Positions 42,722 to 51,764 of a stretch of DNA of 64,000 nucleotides are shown in pieces. Origin of the DNA: Burkholderiales bacterium C2 (lineage in GTDB: Bacteria > Pseudomonadota > Gammaproteobacteria > Burkholderiales > Burkholderiaceae_C); assembly GCA_005503085.1 (NCBI GenBank), contig SCOI01000023.1, positions 1 to 64,000 of the forward strand, given 5' to 3'. The stretch's first letter is position 1, and each line of letters begins with the position of its first letter. The notes beneath the pieces were generated by a model. That model saw nothing but the letters and a program-made list of their open reading frames with translations. It ran no database searches and had not been told where the DNA came from. A program made the position numbers and the translations under genes.

Positions 42722-44337
42722 GCCAGGGCCACCCGGTTGCGCCCCAGATGCTTGGCGCGGTACATCGCGCTGTCGGCGCGGGCGATCAGCAAGTCGGTGG
42801 CATAGGGCGGGGCGCTGGCCAGGCCTATGCTCAGCGTGACCTCCAGCCCCGGGGCCAGGTCTTGCCAGGGATAGGTCTCAACGCGGTGGCGCAGGCGCTC
42901 GCAGACCTCGAAGGCGCGGTCGGGCACGGTGTCGGGGAAGACCACCAGGAACTCCTCGCCGCCGTAGCGCAGGAGCAGATCGCTGCCGCGGGTGTTGTCT
43001 TCCAGCATGCGCGAGAGGGTCTGCAGCACCCGGTCACCGACCGCATGGCCATGCTGGTCGTTGACGTCCTTGAAACGGTCGGCGTCGATCAGCGCCAGGG
43101 TCAGCGGCTGTCCCAGGCGCTCGGCCTCGCGCAGCAGCGGCGGCATGCGCGACTCCATGCAGCGCCGGTTGCCCAGGCCGGTCAGCGGGTCGCGCTGCAC
43201 ATGCTCTTCCAGCTCGGCGGCTCGCGCCTCATGCTTGCTGGCCTGGGCGCGGGCCTGCTCGGCCTCCAGCCGGGTCACGAAAAAGCGCGACTGCGCCATC
43301 AGCTGGGCGATCGCGCGACGCCGCTCGATGCCCTGGTAGGCCTCCAGCTGCTGCAGCGCGAGCTCGTTCAGGCCCAGCGTCTTGGCGGCACGGTAGAGCG
43401 CATGGTGGGCGCGCAGCGCAGTGGCAGCGGGCGCCTTGTCGCCGGTTTCCTGCAGCAGCAGGCGCAGATCATCGCGGGCGGCCTGCGGCTCGCCGCGCAG
43501 CAGCGCCAGCTCGGCCAGCGAGCAACGCAGCCGCCAGGCCTGGGCCTGGAAGCCCAGGCGGCGCGCCTCGTCCAGGGTCTGGGTCAGCAAGGCCTCGGCC
43601 TCGTCGACCTGGCCGGAATGCAGCAAGGCCTCACCCAGATTGCCCTCGGTCATCACCAGCGGGAAGGGGTCGCCAAAGGCCTGGGCATGGGGTCGCACCT
43701 CGCGCGCATAGCGCAGCGCCCGCTCCAGCGCACTGGCGCAGGCGGCGTCGTTGCCGCTGTCGCGCAGCAGATAGAAGGCGCCGAGCGCGACGCCGCAGAG
43801 ATTGTTCAGCGTGACGACGCGCTCGTAGGGGCTGGTGTGCTCGCGCACCAGGGCGGCCGCCTCGCTCATCAGGCGCTCGGCCTGCCAGGGGTCACCCATG
43901 CGCTCGAAGGTGGCGCCCAGTGCGTTCAGCGCCAGCGCGATCTGGCTGACCTCGCCAAGCTCCTGGGCCACCGCGCAGCCCTCGTTGGCGCTGCGCATCG
44001 CGATGTCGAAATCGCCGGTCTCGAAGCCGCCCAAGGTCATCCAGCGCAGCAGCTCGCACAGCGCCTCGCTGGGCCCCTGGGCGCGCAGCAGCGGCAGCAG
44101 CGCATCGCCGGCGCGTATCAGCGCGCCGAGCGCGCCGCGTCGGTACAGGAAGAAGGCGCGCAGGCGCCCGGCCTCGATCTGCTCGGCCAGAAAACCCTGC
44201 GACGAGGCCAGCTCCCAGGCGCGCTGGGCCTGGGCCAGCCCTTCATCGAGCTGTGAGGCTTGCTGGGCCGCGCGTGCGCTGGCCAGGTGTTGCGCCAGCT
44301 GGTCGACCAGCACCTCGCTGCTGACTGCTTCTTGCAT
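42718..44337 (-). CDS. TPR-repeat diguanylate cyclase (GGDEF domain)
   Basis: A 539-residue protein. Residues about 1-350 are helical TPR-like repeats (AQRAWELASSQGFLAEQIEA, ALNALGATFERMGDPWQAER, TEGNLGEALLHSGQVDEAE) without a membrane segment or signal. Residues about 370-539 form a GGDEF domain with the active GGEEF site (LLRYGGEEFLVVFPD), DPLTGLGNRR at its start and an RxxD inhibitory site (RGSD) five residues upstream, so the enzyme is probably active and product-inhibited. It makes cyclic di-GMP, which controls biofilm and surface-protein output; a link to the surface clusters here is only suggestive. The start MQEAVSSEVL is preceded by an 84-base gap. Confidence 0.92.
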   Translation of the reverse strand: MQEAVSSEVLVDQLAQHLASARAAQQASQLDEGLAQAQRAWELASSQGFLAEQIEAGRLRAFFLYRRGALGALIRAGDALLPLLRAQGPSEALCELLRWMTLGGFETGDFDIAMRSANEGCAVAQELGEVSQIALALNALGATFERMGDPWQAERLMSEAAALVREHTSPYERVVTLNNLCGVALGAFYLLRDSGNDAACASALERALRYAREVRPHAQAFGDPFPLVMTEGNLGEALLHSGQVDEAEALLTQTLDEARRLGFQAQAWRLRCSLAELALLRGEPQAARDDLRLLLQETGDKAPAATALRAHHALYRAAKTLGLNELALQQLEAYQGIERRRAIAQLMAQSRFFVTRLEAEQARAQASKHEARAAELEEHVQRDPLTGLGNRRCMESRMPPLLREAERLGQPLTLALIDADRFKDVNDQHGHAVGDRVLQTLSRMLEDNTRGSDLLLRYGGEEFLVVFPDTVPDRAFEVCERLRHRVETYPWQDLAPGLEVTLSIGLASAPPYATDLLIARADSAMYRAKHLGRNRVALA

Positions 44338-44421
44338 GGAGGCTACGCTTTGTCACAAAACGTTGAGGGTAGCCGATCTGTGGCGCGGCGCGTTGTGCGG
44401 AGTCAACAGTGCGGGCGTGGT

Positions 44422-45288
44422 TCAGGCGCCCAGATCCACCGTCTCGCGGGCCGGTTCGGGCTGGCTGTCGAAGCGCTCGAAGCCGCTGTAGCAGATGAAG
44501 TGGCGGTTCTTGGCGCGGCCGATCAGCGTCAGGCCCAGCTGCATGGCCAGCGCATGGCCCATCTGCGTGATGCCGTTGCGCGAGACGATGATGGGCACGC
44601 CCATCTGGGCCGACTTCATCACCATCTCGCTGGTCAACCGGCCGGTGGTGTAGAAGCACTTGTCGCCGCCGCCGTCCGCGCCGTGCATGCCGTTCATCCA
44701 CATCCAGCCGGCGATATTGTCGATCGCGTTGTGCCGGCCCACATCCTCGCGGTGCACCAGCAGCTCGGCCCCGCGGAACAGCGCGCAGCCGTGCACCGAT
44801 CCGGCCTTTTTGTAGACGCTGTCCAGGCGGCGCATCTGATCCAGCATCTCGTAGAGCGCGGCCTGGCTGAGCCGGGCGCTCTGCGCACCGGGCAGCTGCA
44901 CCGACTCGACATCGGCCATCAGCGCGCCGAACACCGTGCCCTGGCCGCAGCCGGTGGTGACGGTGCGCTGCGCGGTCTTGGCTTCGATGTCGGCGATGCC
45001 GGCACGGGTGCGCACGGCCGCCGCGCCGACCTCCCAGTCCACCGTGATCGATTCGATCTCGCCGACATCGGCCACCAGGCGCTGGTTGCGCAGATAGCCC
45101 AGCACCAGCAGCTCCGGCGCCAGGCCCAGCGTCATCAAGGTGACCAGCTCGCGCTTGTCGACGAAGACGGTCAGCGGCCGCTCGGCCGGGATGCTCATGG
45201 TCTTGCGGCGGCCGAACTCGTCCAGCACCTCGACCTCGTGGGTCAGCACGGCGCTGCAGCTCGTCAGGCGGGGCAGGGGCAGATTCAT
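44422..45288 (-). CDS. fdhD: formate dehydrogenase accessory sulfurtransferase FdhD
   Basis: A 288-residue FdhD, needed to sulfurate the molybdenum or tungsten cofactor of formate dehydrogenase. Visible: [31 protein letters not shown] with the conserved Cys region near residue 120, and [19 protein letters not shown] and [20 protein letters not shown], all hallmarks of the family. The start ATG 45288 overlaps the mobA stop by four bases. It ends the formate dehydrogenase supercluster that begins at 60051. Only one Cys is visible in the TGCG block; some relatives carry two, so the sulfur-relay detail is uncertain. Confidence 0.95.
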   Translation of the reverse strand: MNLPLPRLTSCSAVLTHEVEVLDEFGRRKTMSIPAERPLTVFVDKRELVTLMTLGLAPELLVLGYLRNQRLVADVGEIESITVDWEVGAAAVRTRAGIADIEAKTAQRTVTTGCGQGTVFGALMADVESVQLPGAQSARLSQAALYEMLDQMRRLDSVYKKAGSVHGCALFRGAELLVHREDVGRHNAIDNIAGWMWMNGMHGADGGGDKCFYTTGRLTSEMVMKSAQMGVPIIVSRNGITQMGHALAMQLGLTLIGRAKNRHFICYSGFERFDSQPEPARETVDLGA

Positions 45289-45890
45289 GACAGGGGCTTC
45301 TGTAATTGCTGCAATTCTTCGCGCGTGTTGGCGTTGGCAAAGGCCTGTTCGTCCTCGAACAGCACCTCGACGCAGCGATGCTGGGCCGTCCACTTGTCGA
45401 TCTTGCGCTGGCCGCTCTGCGTGAAGCGCACCAGGCTCTCGATCAGCTCGGTCTTCATCAGGCAGAACACCGGCTGCACCTGCCGGCTGCCGTCGGGCCC
45501 CGGGGTTGCGGCCATCGCGATCTCGGCGTCCTCGGCGTCCAGCGCCTGCGCCAGGCGGGCGACCAGATCCTCGGGGAACAGCGGCGAATCGCAGGGCACC
45601 GTGACCATATAAGGCGTCTCGCAATGCTCGAGCCCGGTCAGCACCCCGGCCAGCGGGCCGGCATAGTCGGGCAGCGAGTCGGGCCAGACCGGCGCGCCCA
45701 TCGCTTCATAGGCGCCCAGATTGCGATTGGCGTTGATCAGCAGCTCGCCGACCTGGGGCCCCAGGCGCAGCAGCGCATGCAGGGCCAGCGGCACGCCCTG
45801 GTGGGTCTGCAGGCCCTTGTCGACGCCGCCCATGCGGCTGCCCCGGCCGCCGGCCAGTATCAGTCCGGTGATGTCTTTGCTGTCAATCAT
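45285..45890 (-). CDS. mobA: molybdenum cofactor guanylyltransferase MobA
   Basis: A 201-residue nucleotidyltransferase. The signature is [18 protein letters not shown] near residue 10, then [14 protein letters not shown] and [16 protein letters not shown], which complete the MobA fold. It attaches GMP to molybdopterin to make the bis-MGD cofactor used by the DMSO-reductase family, including the formate dehydrogenase encoded upstream. The stop overlaps fdhD by four bases. TupA follows 27 bases upstream, so the metal-uptake and cofactor genes form one transcript by appearance. Confidence 0.95.
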   Translation of the reverse strand: MIDSKDITGLILAGGRGSRMGGVDKGLQTHQGVPLALHALLRLGPQVGELLINANRNLGAYEAMGAPVWPDSLPDYAGPLAGVLTGLEHCETPYMVTVPCDSPLFPEDLVARLAQALDAEDAEIAMAATPGPDGSRQVQPVFCLMKTELIESLVRFTQSGQRKIDKWTAQHRCVEVLFEDEQAFANANTREELQQLQKPLS

Positions 45891-45917
45891 GGCGCCAGTG
45901 TGCCTGTTCTCTGCGCC

Positions 45918-46757
45918 TCAACGCTTGGCATCGGGGAAGAACAGCTGCTCGCCACCGATCTTGTAGCTGGCGATCGTGGCCTGGCCCTCGTCCGAGACTA
46001 CCCAGTCGGAGAAGGCCTGGGCCAGCGCGGTCTTGGTGTGCGGGTGCTTGGCGGGGTTCACGACGATCACGCCATAGGGGTTGAAGAGTCGCTTGTCGCC
46101 CTCCAGCACGATGGCCAGATTGCCGCGGTTCTTGAACGACAGCCAGGTGCCACGGTCGCTCAGCGAATAGGCGTCGCTGCTGGACGCGATATTTAGTGCC
46201 GGGCCCATGCCGCAGCCGCACTCGCGGTAGTCCATGCTCAGCGCTGCTGTCTTGGCGGCCGGGTTGGCGATGCCGGCGGCCTTCCAGTAGCGCAGCTCGG
46301 CCGCGTGGGTGCCGCTCTTGTCGCCGCGCGAGACGAAGCCGGACTTGCTGGCCGCCAGGGTGGCCAGGGCCGCCGCGATGTCCTGGCCGGCCACGCCGGC
46401 CGGGTTGGCCTTGGGGCCGACCAGCACGAAATCGTTGTACATCACCGGCCGGCGTGCCAGGCCGAAGCCATCGGCGACGAACTTTTCCTCGGCCGCGACA
46501 TCGTGTACGAACAGCACATCGGCATCGCCGCGCCGGCCCATGTCCAGCGCCTGGCCAGTGCCCAGCGCGACCACGCGTACCTCGATGCCGCTGGCGCGCT
46601 TGAAAGCCGGCAGCAGATGGGCGAACAGGCCCGACTGCTCGGTGCTGGTGGTCGAGGCCATCACGATGACCTTGTCCTGGGCCCAGGCGCTCAGGGAACT
46701 GGCCGCCAGCAGGCAGGCGAGGACACTGCGGCGGCCCATGGTCTTCACAAATCCCAT
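45918..46757 (-). CDS. tupA: tungstate ABC transporter substrate-binding protein
   Basis: A 279-residue periplasmic binding protein with a signal peptide (about 1-26, LACLLAASSLSAWAQD). The mature start VIVMASTTSTEQSGLF and the blocks SRGDKSGTHAAELRYW and LSDRGTWLSF are typical of TupA, which binds tungstate very tightly and molybdate more weakly. It is encoded with TupC and TupB just upstream. The start ATG 46757 overlaps the tupC stop by about 13 bases; an alternative ATG at 46739 would avoid that overlap, but the GGGAG ribosome site favours 46757. Confidence 0.93.
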   Translation of the reverse strand: MGFVKTMGRRSVLACLLAASSLSAWAQDKVIVMASTTSTEQSGLFAHLLPAFKRASGIEVRVVALGTGQALDMGRRGDADVLFVHDVAAEEKFVADGFGLARRPVMYNDFVLVGPKANPAGVAGQDIAAALATLAASKSGFVSRGDKSGTHAAELRYWKAAGIANPAAKTAALSMDYRECGCGMGPALNIASSSDAYSLSDRGTWLSFKNRGNLAIVLEGDKRLFNPYGVIVVNPAKHPHTKTALAQAFSDWVVSDEGQATIASYKIGGEQLFFPDAKR

Positions 46758-47464
46758 CTCAACTCTCCCTTGAGAAAAAGTCCGGTGCGGTCATCCGCGT
46801 GGTCGCTGAAAAAGTCGGCAGTGGCCTGGTCGGCCAGCAGGCGGCCGTGATCCAGGTAGACGACGCGGTTGGCCAGGCGCTTGGCCTGGCCCAGATTGTG
46901 GGTGCTCATCAGCAGCGTCATGCCCTCGGCGCGGAAGCTGGCCAGCAGCGCCTCGACCTCTTTCTTGCCCGTCGGGTCGAGGTTGGCGGTGGGCTCGTCG
47001 AGGAAGAGGATGTCGGGCCGGGCGGCCCAGGCCCGCGCCAGTGCCAGGCGCTGTTGCTGGCCGCCCGAGAGTGCGCGGGCCGGCCGTTCGCGCAGCTCCA
47101 GCAGGCCGGCCCGCGCCAGCGCCTCGCGGGCCCGCGAGGCGCGTTCGGCAGCGGGCACGCCGGCCAGCCACAGTGCCACGCGCAGATTGTTCCAGACCGA
47201 CAGACGCAGGATGAAGGGGCGCTGGAACACCATCACCTGGGCCGGTGCCGGGCTGGCCACGCTGCGCGTGCCACTGTGCGGCAGCAGGCCGTGCAGGGCC
47301 TGCAGCAAGGTGGTCTTGCCCGAGCCGTTGGCGCCGATCAGCGCGATGAAGTCGCCGCGCTGCACCTGCAGGTTGACGCCTTGCAGCGCGGTGAGCCGGC
47401 CATAGCTGACGCCCAGGTCCTGCAGATGCAGCAGCGTGCTGCCCTGGCCCACGTCCTTGCTCAT
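46745..47464 (-). CDS. tupC: tungstate ABC transporter ATP-binding protein
   Basis: A 239-residue ABC ATPase. Walker A GANGSGKTTLL near residue 43, signature LSGGQQQRLALARAWA, Walker B ILFLDEPTANLD and the switch His in MSTHNLGQ are all present. It powers TupB for tungstate uptake. It starts four bases inside the tupB stop (overlap 47461-47464), so translation is coupled. The three genes run B, C, A in transcription order, an order seen in several betaproteobacteria. Confidence 0.95.
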   Translation of the reverse strand: MSKDVGQGSTLLHLQDLGVSYGRLTALQGVNLQVQRGDFIALIGANGSGKTTLLQALHGLLPHSGTRSVASPAPAQVMVFQRPFILRLSVWNNLRVALWLAGVPAAERASRAREALARAGLLELRERPARALSGGQQQRLALARAWAARPDILFLDEPTANLDPTGKKEVEALLASFRAEGMTLLMSTHNLGQAKRLANRVVYLDHGRLLADQATADFFSDHADDRTGLFLKGELRWDL

Positions 47465-48174
47465 CGCGCCACCACCCCCGAGGGGCCCTGCACGCGGCGC
47501 AAGGTCGCGATGCCGACATTGATCACACCGACGATGGCCAGCAGCACCAGGCCCAGGGCCAGCGCCAGCGGCAGATCGCCCTTGCTGGTTTCCAGCGCGA
47601 TCGTGGTCGTGATCACGCGGGTGACGCCGTCGATATTGCCGCCGACGATCATCACCGCGCCGACCTCGGAGATGGCGCGGCCGAAGGCGGTCAGCAGCAC
47701 CGTGGCCACGGCCCAGCGCTCGTTGAGCAGCAGCAGCAGGCCGGTCGTGAAGCCGCCGGCGCCCATCGAGCGCAGCTGTTCGCCGCCATCGCGCAGCGCA
47801 TCGCTGACCAGCTGCTGTGACAGCGCGGCCACCACCGGCACGACCAGAATGGTCTGCGCGATCACCATCGCGCCGGGCGTGAACAGCAGGCCCCAGCTGC
47901 CCAGCGGGCCGCTGCGCGACAGCAGCAGATAGACGACCAGACCGACCACCACCGAGGGCAGGGCCAGCAAGGTGTTCAGCAGGGTCAGCAGCAGGCGACG
48001 GCCCGGCATCCGGGTGACCGCCAGCCAGGCGCCCGCCGCCAGGCCGAAGCCGGCGGCGAAGGCGCAGGCCAGGCCGCTGACCGACAGCGACAGGCCCACC
48101 GTGCGCAGCAGCACTGGGTCGGCCTGCAATACCAGGTTCAGCGCGGTCTGGATGCTTTCGCTGAATGCACTCAT
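47461..48174 (-). CDS. tupB: tungstate ABC transporter permease
   Basis: A 237-residue inner-membrane permease with about five to six helices (for example GLSLSVSGLACAFAAGFGL, LLLTLLNTLLALPSVVVGLV, VIAQTILVVPVVAALSQQ). The EAA loop is recognisable around GRAISEVGAVMIVGGNIDG (G-x6-G pattern), which contacts the ATPase. It forms the channel for tungstate or molybdate with TupC. Its ATG overlaps the stop of the DUF6352 gene by four bases, so the uptake system is joined to the FDH genes at the translational level. Confidence 0.93.
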   Translation of the reverse strand: MSAFSESIQTALNLVLQADPVLLRTVGLSLSVSGLACAFAAGFGLAAGAWLAVTRMPGRRLLLTLLNTLLALPSVVVGLVVYLLLSRSGPLGSWGLLFTPGAMVIAQTILVVPVVAALSQQLVSDALRDGGEQLRSMGAGGFTTGLLLLLNERWAVATVLLTAFGRAISEVGAVMIVGGNIDGVTRVITTTIALETSKGDLPLALALGLVLLAIVGVINVGIATLRRVQGPSGVVAR

Positions 48175-49241
48175 TGAAGCAGCGAGCTGGCCAGCGGCAG
48201 ATTGAGCAGCAGGTTCTGCGGCTTCAGGCGCAGCGTGTGATCGGCCGTCATCGCCAGGCCCAGATAGACCGGCTTGCCTGTGACATCGGCGCGCATCTCG
48301 GCCGGGTCGGCGAAGTCCAGCCGGAACAGGCTGATCAGGCGGCGCTGCCGCTCGGCATCGACCTCGGTGCCCGCATACAGATCGTTCAGCAGGCCCATCG
48401 CCTCGACGTCCAGCCCGATATGCCAGCGCCAGGCCTCGTCGTCGATGCGCTGCAGCGGCGTGATCGTGACCTGCAGCCCCAGCAGATGGGCCAGCCAGCG
48501 CTGCAGCACGGAGGCCAGCGCTTTCAGGCCCGAGTGGGCGTGCACCAGCTTGATCGCCAGGCCGTGGCCCAGCTCATTGCTGATCTCGTGGGTCAGGTCC
48601 AGCGCGAAACGGTGGCGTTCGCCATCGGCCCAGTAGTCGGCGGCGTTGTCGGTATTCAGCACCTGCAGCACCGTGGTCGGCAGCGGGGCCTGGCTCTGCC
48701 GCAGCAGGCGGCCGATGTCGCCGAGGCCGGCGGTCTCCTGCAGCAGATCCACGGTGGCGAGGTCGGCCGAGATCAACCGCCCTTCCAGCAGACTCAGGCG
48801 TTGCGGGCGGAACAGCAGTTCGGCGGCGCGGGCCTCGAAGGCGTCATGGCTGTCGTCCAGCAGATGGCGGACGATGGCCTGCACGACCAGGTCCACGAAC
48901 AGCGGCGGCACCGTGATGCGGCCGGCGCGCATCAGCGCCAGGTAATAGGCCTCCAGCGTGCCTGCGGCCAGCAGGGCGTCGCGAAAACTCAGGAATAGCC
49001 GGTAGTTGTCGCGCGCGTCCTGATCGGCGAGCGCGCCGAGCTGCGCCTCGCTGACGGATCGCAAAGGCGCGTCGGCGAGGGCCTGGTGCAGCGCGATCTC
49101 GGCCGGGCAGGACTCCTCGACCAGGGCCAGCTGCGGCAGCTCGACGACGAGGCGGCGCAGCCAGGCCTCGCTAGGGCACAACCAGCCGCGTGGGTCGCGT
49201 GTCAGCAGGGCATAGCCGCTGGCGGGCCAGAAATTTTGCAT
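48171..49241 (-). CDS. DUF6352-family protein, FDH-associated
   Basis: A 356-residue cytoplasmic-looking protein with no signal or membrane helix. I recognise the DUF6352 pattern (MQNFWPASGYALLTRDPRGW, EAYYLALMRAGRITVPPLFV, AADYWADGERHRFALDLTHE). Function is unknown, but it is often found beside formate dehydrogenase and tup genes in this order. It could be a metal-cofactor or assembly factor; this is inferred from neighbourhood only. I chose ATG 49241 because the family block begins there, although the frame is open 98 codons upstream. It has several His, Asp and Arg residues and few Cys. Confidence 0.75.
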   Translation of the reverse strand: MQNFWPASGYALLTRDPRGWLCPSEAWLRRLVVELPQLALVEESCPAEIALHQALADAPLRSVSEAQLGALADQDARDNYRLFLSFRDALLAAGTLEAYYLALMRAGRITVPPLFVDLVVQAIVRHLLDDSHDAFEARAAELLFRPQRLSLLEGRLISADLATVDLLQETAGLGDIGRLLRQSQAPLPTTVLQVLNTDNAADYWADGERHRFALDLTHEISNELGHGLAIKLVHAHSGLKALASVLQRWLAHLLGLQVTITPLQRIDDEAWRWHIGLDVEAMGLLNDLYAGTEVDAERQRRLISLFRLDFADPAEMRADVTGKPVYLGLAMTADHTLRLKPQNLLLNLPLASSLLQ

Positions 49242-49294
49242 GGGCAGGACAGGGCAGGGCGCTCGCGGCGCCACTGCCGGAGCGCTTTTCTCTC

Positions 49295-49687
49295 TTACTT
49301 CTTCGGCTGACCCTGCTGCTCGGCCGCGGTGGCCTTGCCGCTGGGCGGTGCAACCGCAGTCTTGGCCGGCGAGTGGGCGCCGGCGGCCTCCAGCGGCGGT
49401 GCCGAGGCGGCGACCGGCGGCACGAAGGCGCCGGGATCGGCGCAGGCGGGCGTGTCTACCGGCGCGGCGGCGGTGCGGCCCTCGGCCTTCGCGGTCTTGC
49501 GGTAGTGCTCGGCCACGCGGTTCATCGACTGGCACAGCTGGTAGCCGCCGACCTTGTCGTTCCAGGCGTTCTTGGAGGCCGTGACGGCGGCCGCGGCCTT
49601 GGCCTCGTCGCTGGGGGCGGGCAGCTTGGCCCAGGCCGAGCCGGCGGCCAGCAGGGCCAGGGCCAGAGTCGTGGTGAGTGCGCGCAT
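49295..49687 (-). CDS. small exported protein in the FDH cluster, unknown
   Basis: A 130-residue protein. It has a signal peptide (about 1-20, LTTTLALALLAAGSAWAK), a short helical part with a conserved-looking KNAWNDKVGGYQLCQSMNRV, then a Pro- and Ala-rich, probably disordered tail (GAFVPPVAASAPPLEAAGAH). One Cys lies near residue 52 and another near 82. No family was recognised. It lies between FDH gamma and DUF6352, so it may assist the periplasmic face of the enzyme. I chose ATG 49687, since the family-typical signal starts there, over a longer frame beginning at 49840. Confidence 0.7.
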   Translation of the reverse strand: MRALTTTLALALLAAGSAWAKLPAPSDEAKAAAAVTASKNAWNDKVGGYQLCQSMNRVAEHYRKTAKAEGRTAAAPVDTPACADPGAFVPPVAASAPPLEAAGAHSPAKTAVAPPSGKATAAEQQGQPKK

Positions 49688-49715
49688 GGCTGCTAGTCCT
49701 TGTCTCTTGTCGGTC

Positions 49716-50873
49716 TCAATGCTGGGCAGCGACGCCATCCGCCGGCTTGGCCGGCTGCGTGCGCTGCGCGGGGATCTTGCCGGCCTTGATGTCATCAAAC
49801 CAGAGCTCGTGGTGCTCGCGCGCCCAGGCCTCGTCGACATAGCCGGTCTTCATCGCCTTGTAGGCGTCCTTCATGCCCAGCGTGCCCATATAGATGTGGC
49901 CCAGGAACAGCGCCATCATCAACACGGCCGCGACCGCATGGATCATGTGCGCGATCTGCATATCTCCGCGGGTGTAGAGCAGGCCGGGGATCAACATGTC
50001 CAGCACCAGACCGGAGCCGACGACAATGGCGCCGAGGAAGAACACGCCCCCCCAGAACACCACTTTCTCGCCGGCATTGAAGCGCTCGGACGGCACCTCA
50101 TGGCCGCCGAACATGCCGCCGGCCCGGCGCAGCCAGGTCCAGTCATGGCGGGTCGGCAGGTTGTCGCGCACAAAGGTCAGGAACACGATGATCAGCGACA
50201 CCGCGAACAGCGGGCCGGCGAAGTTGTGCGCGGTCTTCAGCGCGTAAGTCAGCCAGCCGAACAAGGTGGCGCCGATGATGGGCAAGAGGAAGAACTTGCC
50301 GAAGGCCATCACGATGCCGGAGATCGCCAGCACGCTGAAGGCGATCGCATTGCTCCAGTGCGCGGCGCGCTCGAAGTAGGTGAAGCGTTCGATCTTGCGG
50401 CCGGTATCGGGCGCGTGGCCACCCATCGGACCCTTGGCGAAGTAGAACAACGCCAGCGCCAGCACCGCGATGCCCAGCAGCGCGCCGCCGTAAGGAATGA
50501 TCCAGTTGTTGCGCACCTGGCGCCAGGCCTCGCCGGCCGTGGTCAGGCGCGAGCCCGGGTACTGCACGAACTCCTGGATCAGCACGCCCTTCTCGACGCC
50601 GGGCAGATTGCTGATGCCTTTCTCGACGCCCGACTCGCGCACGCCGCGCCAGAACGGCGCGTTATTGCCGGGCTGGCTCTTGGCACGCAGCGCATTGCTT
50701 TCGTCGGCCTGCGGCAGCGCGGGAGCGACGAAGCCGGCCGGGGCCGAGGCTGAGAGCGCTGCAGCGGTGGCCGGGTCGGTCGCGGTCTGGGCCAGGGCGC
50801 CGGTCGAGAGCAGCACGGCCATGCCCAGCCCCGCGGCCGCCTTGACCCATGAGCGGGTGAACGGATATTGCAT
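49716..50873 (-). CDS. fdhC: formate dehydrogenase gamma subunit, cytochrome b
   Basis: A 385-residue membrane protein with a signal peptide and an N-terminal periplasmic part (about 30-125). Four main helices follow (about 130-150, 170-195, 205-235, 285-320). Heme-ligand His candidates lie in YFERAAHWSNAIAFSVLAIS, KTAHNFAGPLFAVSL and IAHMIHAVAAVLMMALFLGH. It accepts electrons from the beta subunit and passes them to quinone. It matches FdnI/FdoI-type subunits but is longer at the N-terminus, which is usual for the betaproteobacterial FDH3 type. It directly follows the small lipoprotein gene. Confidence 0.92.
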   Translation of the reverse strand: MQYPFTRSWVKAAAGLGMAVLLSTGALAQTATDPATAAALSASAPAGFVAPALPQADESNALRAKSQPGNNAPFWRGVRESGVEKGISNLPGVEKGVLIQEFVQYPGSRLTTAGEAWRQVRNNWIIPYGGALLGIAVLALALFYFAKGPMGGHAPDTGRKIERFTYFERAAHWSNAIAFSVLAISGIVMAFGKFFLLPIIGATLFGWLTYALKTAHNFAGPLFAVSLIIVFLTFVRDNLPTRHDWTWLRRAGGMFGGHEVPSERFNAGEKVVFWGGVFFLGAIVVGSGLVLDMLIPGLLYTRGDMQIAHMIHAVAAVLMMALFLGHIYMGTLGMKDAYKAMKTGYVDEAWAREHHELWFDDIKAGKIPAQRTQPAKPADGVAAQH

Positions 50874-50892
50874 CGCGGCTCTCCGGTGGTGC

Positions 50893-51123
50893 TCAGCGCA
50901 CGTAGTCGTTCTGCGCCTGATTGCGCTTGTGGATCTGGTTTTCCCAGGCCGTCTTGTCGCCGGGCTTGAAGCCCGCTGCCGCGAAACCGGGATTGGCCGC
51001 CTCGGAGGTGGCCCAGGCCGGGGCGTCGATCTTGCGGGCCGAGGCGTCCTGGGTCTGGGCGCGTTCGCAGCCGGCCAGGGCCAGCAGGCACAGGGTCGTG
51101 GCGATCAGCAGGCCGCCCCTCAT
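50893..51123 (-). CDS. small lipoprotein of the FDH operon
   Basis: A 76-residue protein with a lipobox (CLLALAGCERA; lipidation Cys near residue 18), then a short polar chain (SEAANPGFAAAGFKPGDKTA, WENQIHKRNQAQNDYVR). Too small for an enzyme. It overlaps the stop of the FDH beta gene by four bases and precedes the gamma gene, so it is co-expressed and probably anchored at the periplasmic face of the membrane next to the enzyme. I do not recognise the family. ATG 51123 is the only start that gives a signal peptide. Confidence 0.75.
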   Translation of the reverse strand: MRGGLLIATTLCLLALAGCERAQTQDASARKIDAPAWATSEAANPGFAAAGFKPGDKTAWENQIHKRNQAQNDYVR

Positions 51124-51746
51124 TTGCGCACCTCGCCGGCCGGTGCTGTCGCGCCCTGCGTGGGCTTGCCGTAGGCGGTGCCCCAGCCCCAGACCTCGCT
51201 GCCCTTGCCGCGCTGCAGCACGCGGCTGCGGAAGATGTCGGCCACGACGTCGCCGTCGCCGCCCAGCAGGGCCTTGGTCGAGCACATCTCGGCACAGGCC
51301 GGCAGCTTGCCTTCGGAGAGGCGGTTGCGGCCGTACTTCTCGTTCTCGGCGGCACTGCCATGTTCCTCGGGGCCGCCGGCGCAGAAGGTGCACTTGTCCA
51401 TCTTGCCGCGCAGGCCGAAGGCGCCATTGCTGGGGAACTGCGGCGCGCCGAAGGGGCAGGCGTAGGAGCAGTAGCCGCAGCCGATGCAGATGTCCTTGTC
51501 GTGCAGCACCACGCCTTCGTCGGTGCGGTAGAAGCAGTTGACCGGGCAGACGGCCATGCAGGGCGCGTCGGAGCAGTGCATGCAGGCGACCGAGATGCTG
51601 CGCTCGCCGGCCACGCCGTCGTTGAGCGTGACGACGCGGCGGCGGTTCACGCCCCAGGGCACATCATGCTCGGCCTTGCAGGCGGTGACGCAGCCGTTGC
51701 ACTCGATGCAACGCTCGGCGTCGCAGATGAATTTCATTCTTGCCAT
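51120..51746 (-). CDS. fdhB: formate dehydrogenase beta subunit, four [4Fe-4S] ferredoxin
   Basis: A 208-residue iron-sulfur protein. The Cys groups are CIECNGCVTACKAE (start near residue 14), CMHCSDAPCMAVCP, CIGCGYCSYACP and CTFC with a later CAEMC, the layout of DMSO-reductase-family beta subunits that carry four [4Fe-4S] clusters. It moves electrons from the alpha subunit to the cytochrome b subunit. It begins 18 bases after the alpha gene stop. No signal peptide is visible, so it would be exported with the Tat-bearing alpha subunit as a complex. Confidence 0.95.
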   Translation of the reverse strand: MARMKFICDAERCIECNGCVTACKAEHDVPWGVNRRRVVTLNDGVAGERSISVACMHCSDAPCMAVCPVNCFYRTDEGVVLHDKDICIGCGYCSYACPFGAPQFPSNGAFGLRGKMDKCTFCAGGPEEHGSAAENEKYGRNRLSEGKLPACAEMCSTKALLGGDGDVVADIFRSRVLQRGKGSEVWGWGTAYGKPTQGATAPAGEVRK

Positions 51747-51764
51747 GGAAGTCTCCGGGGCTTG

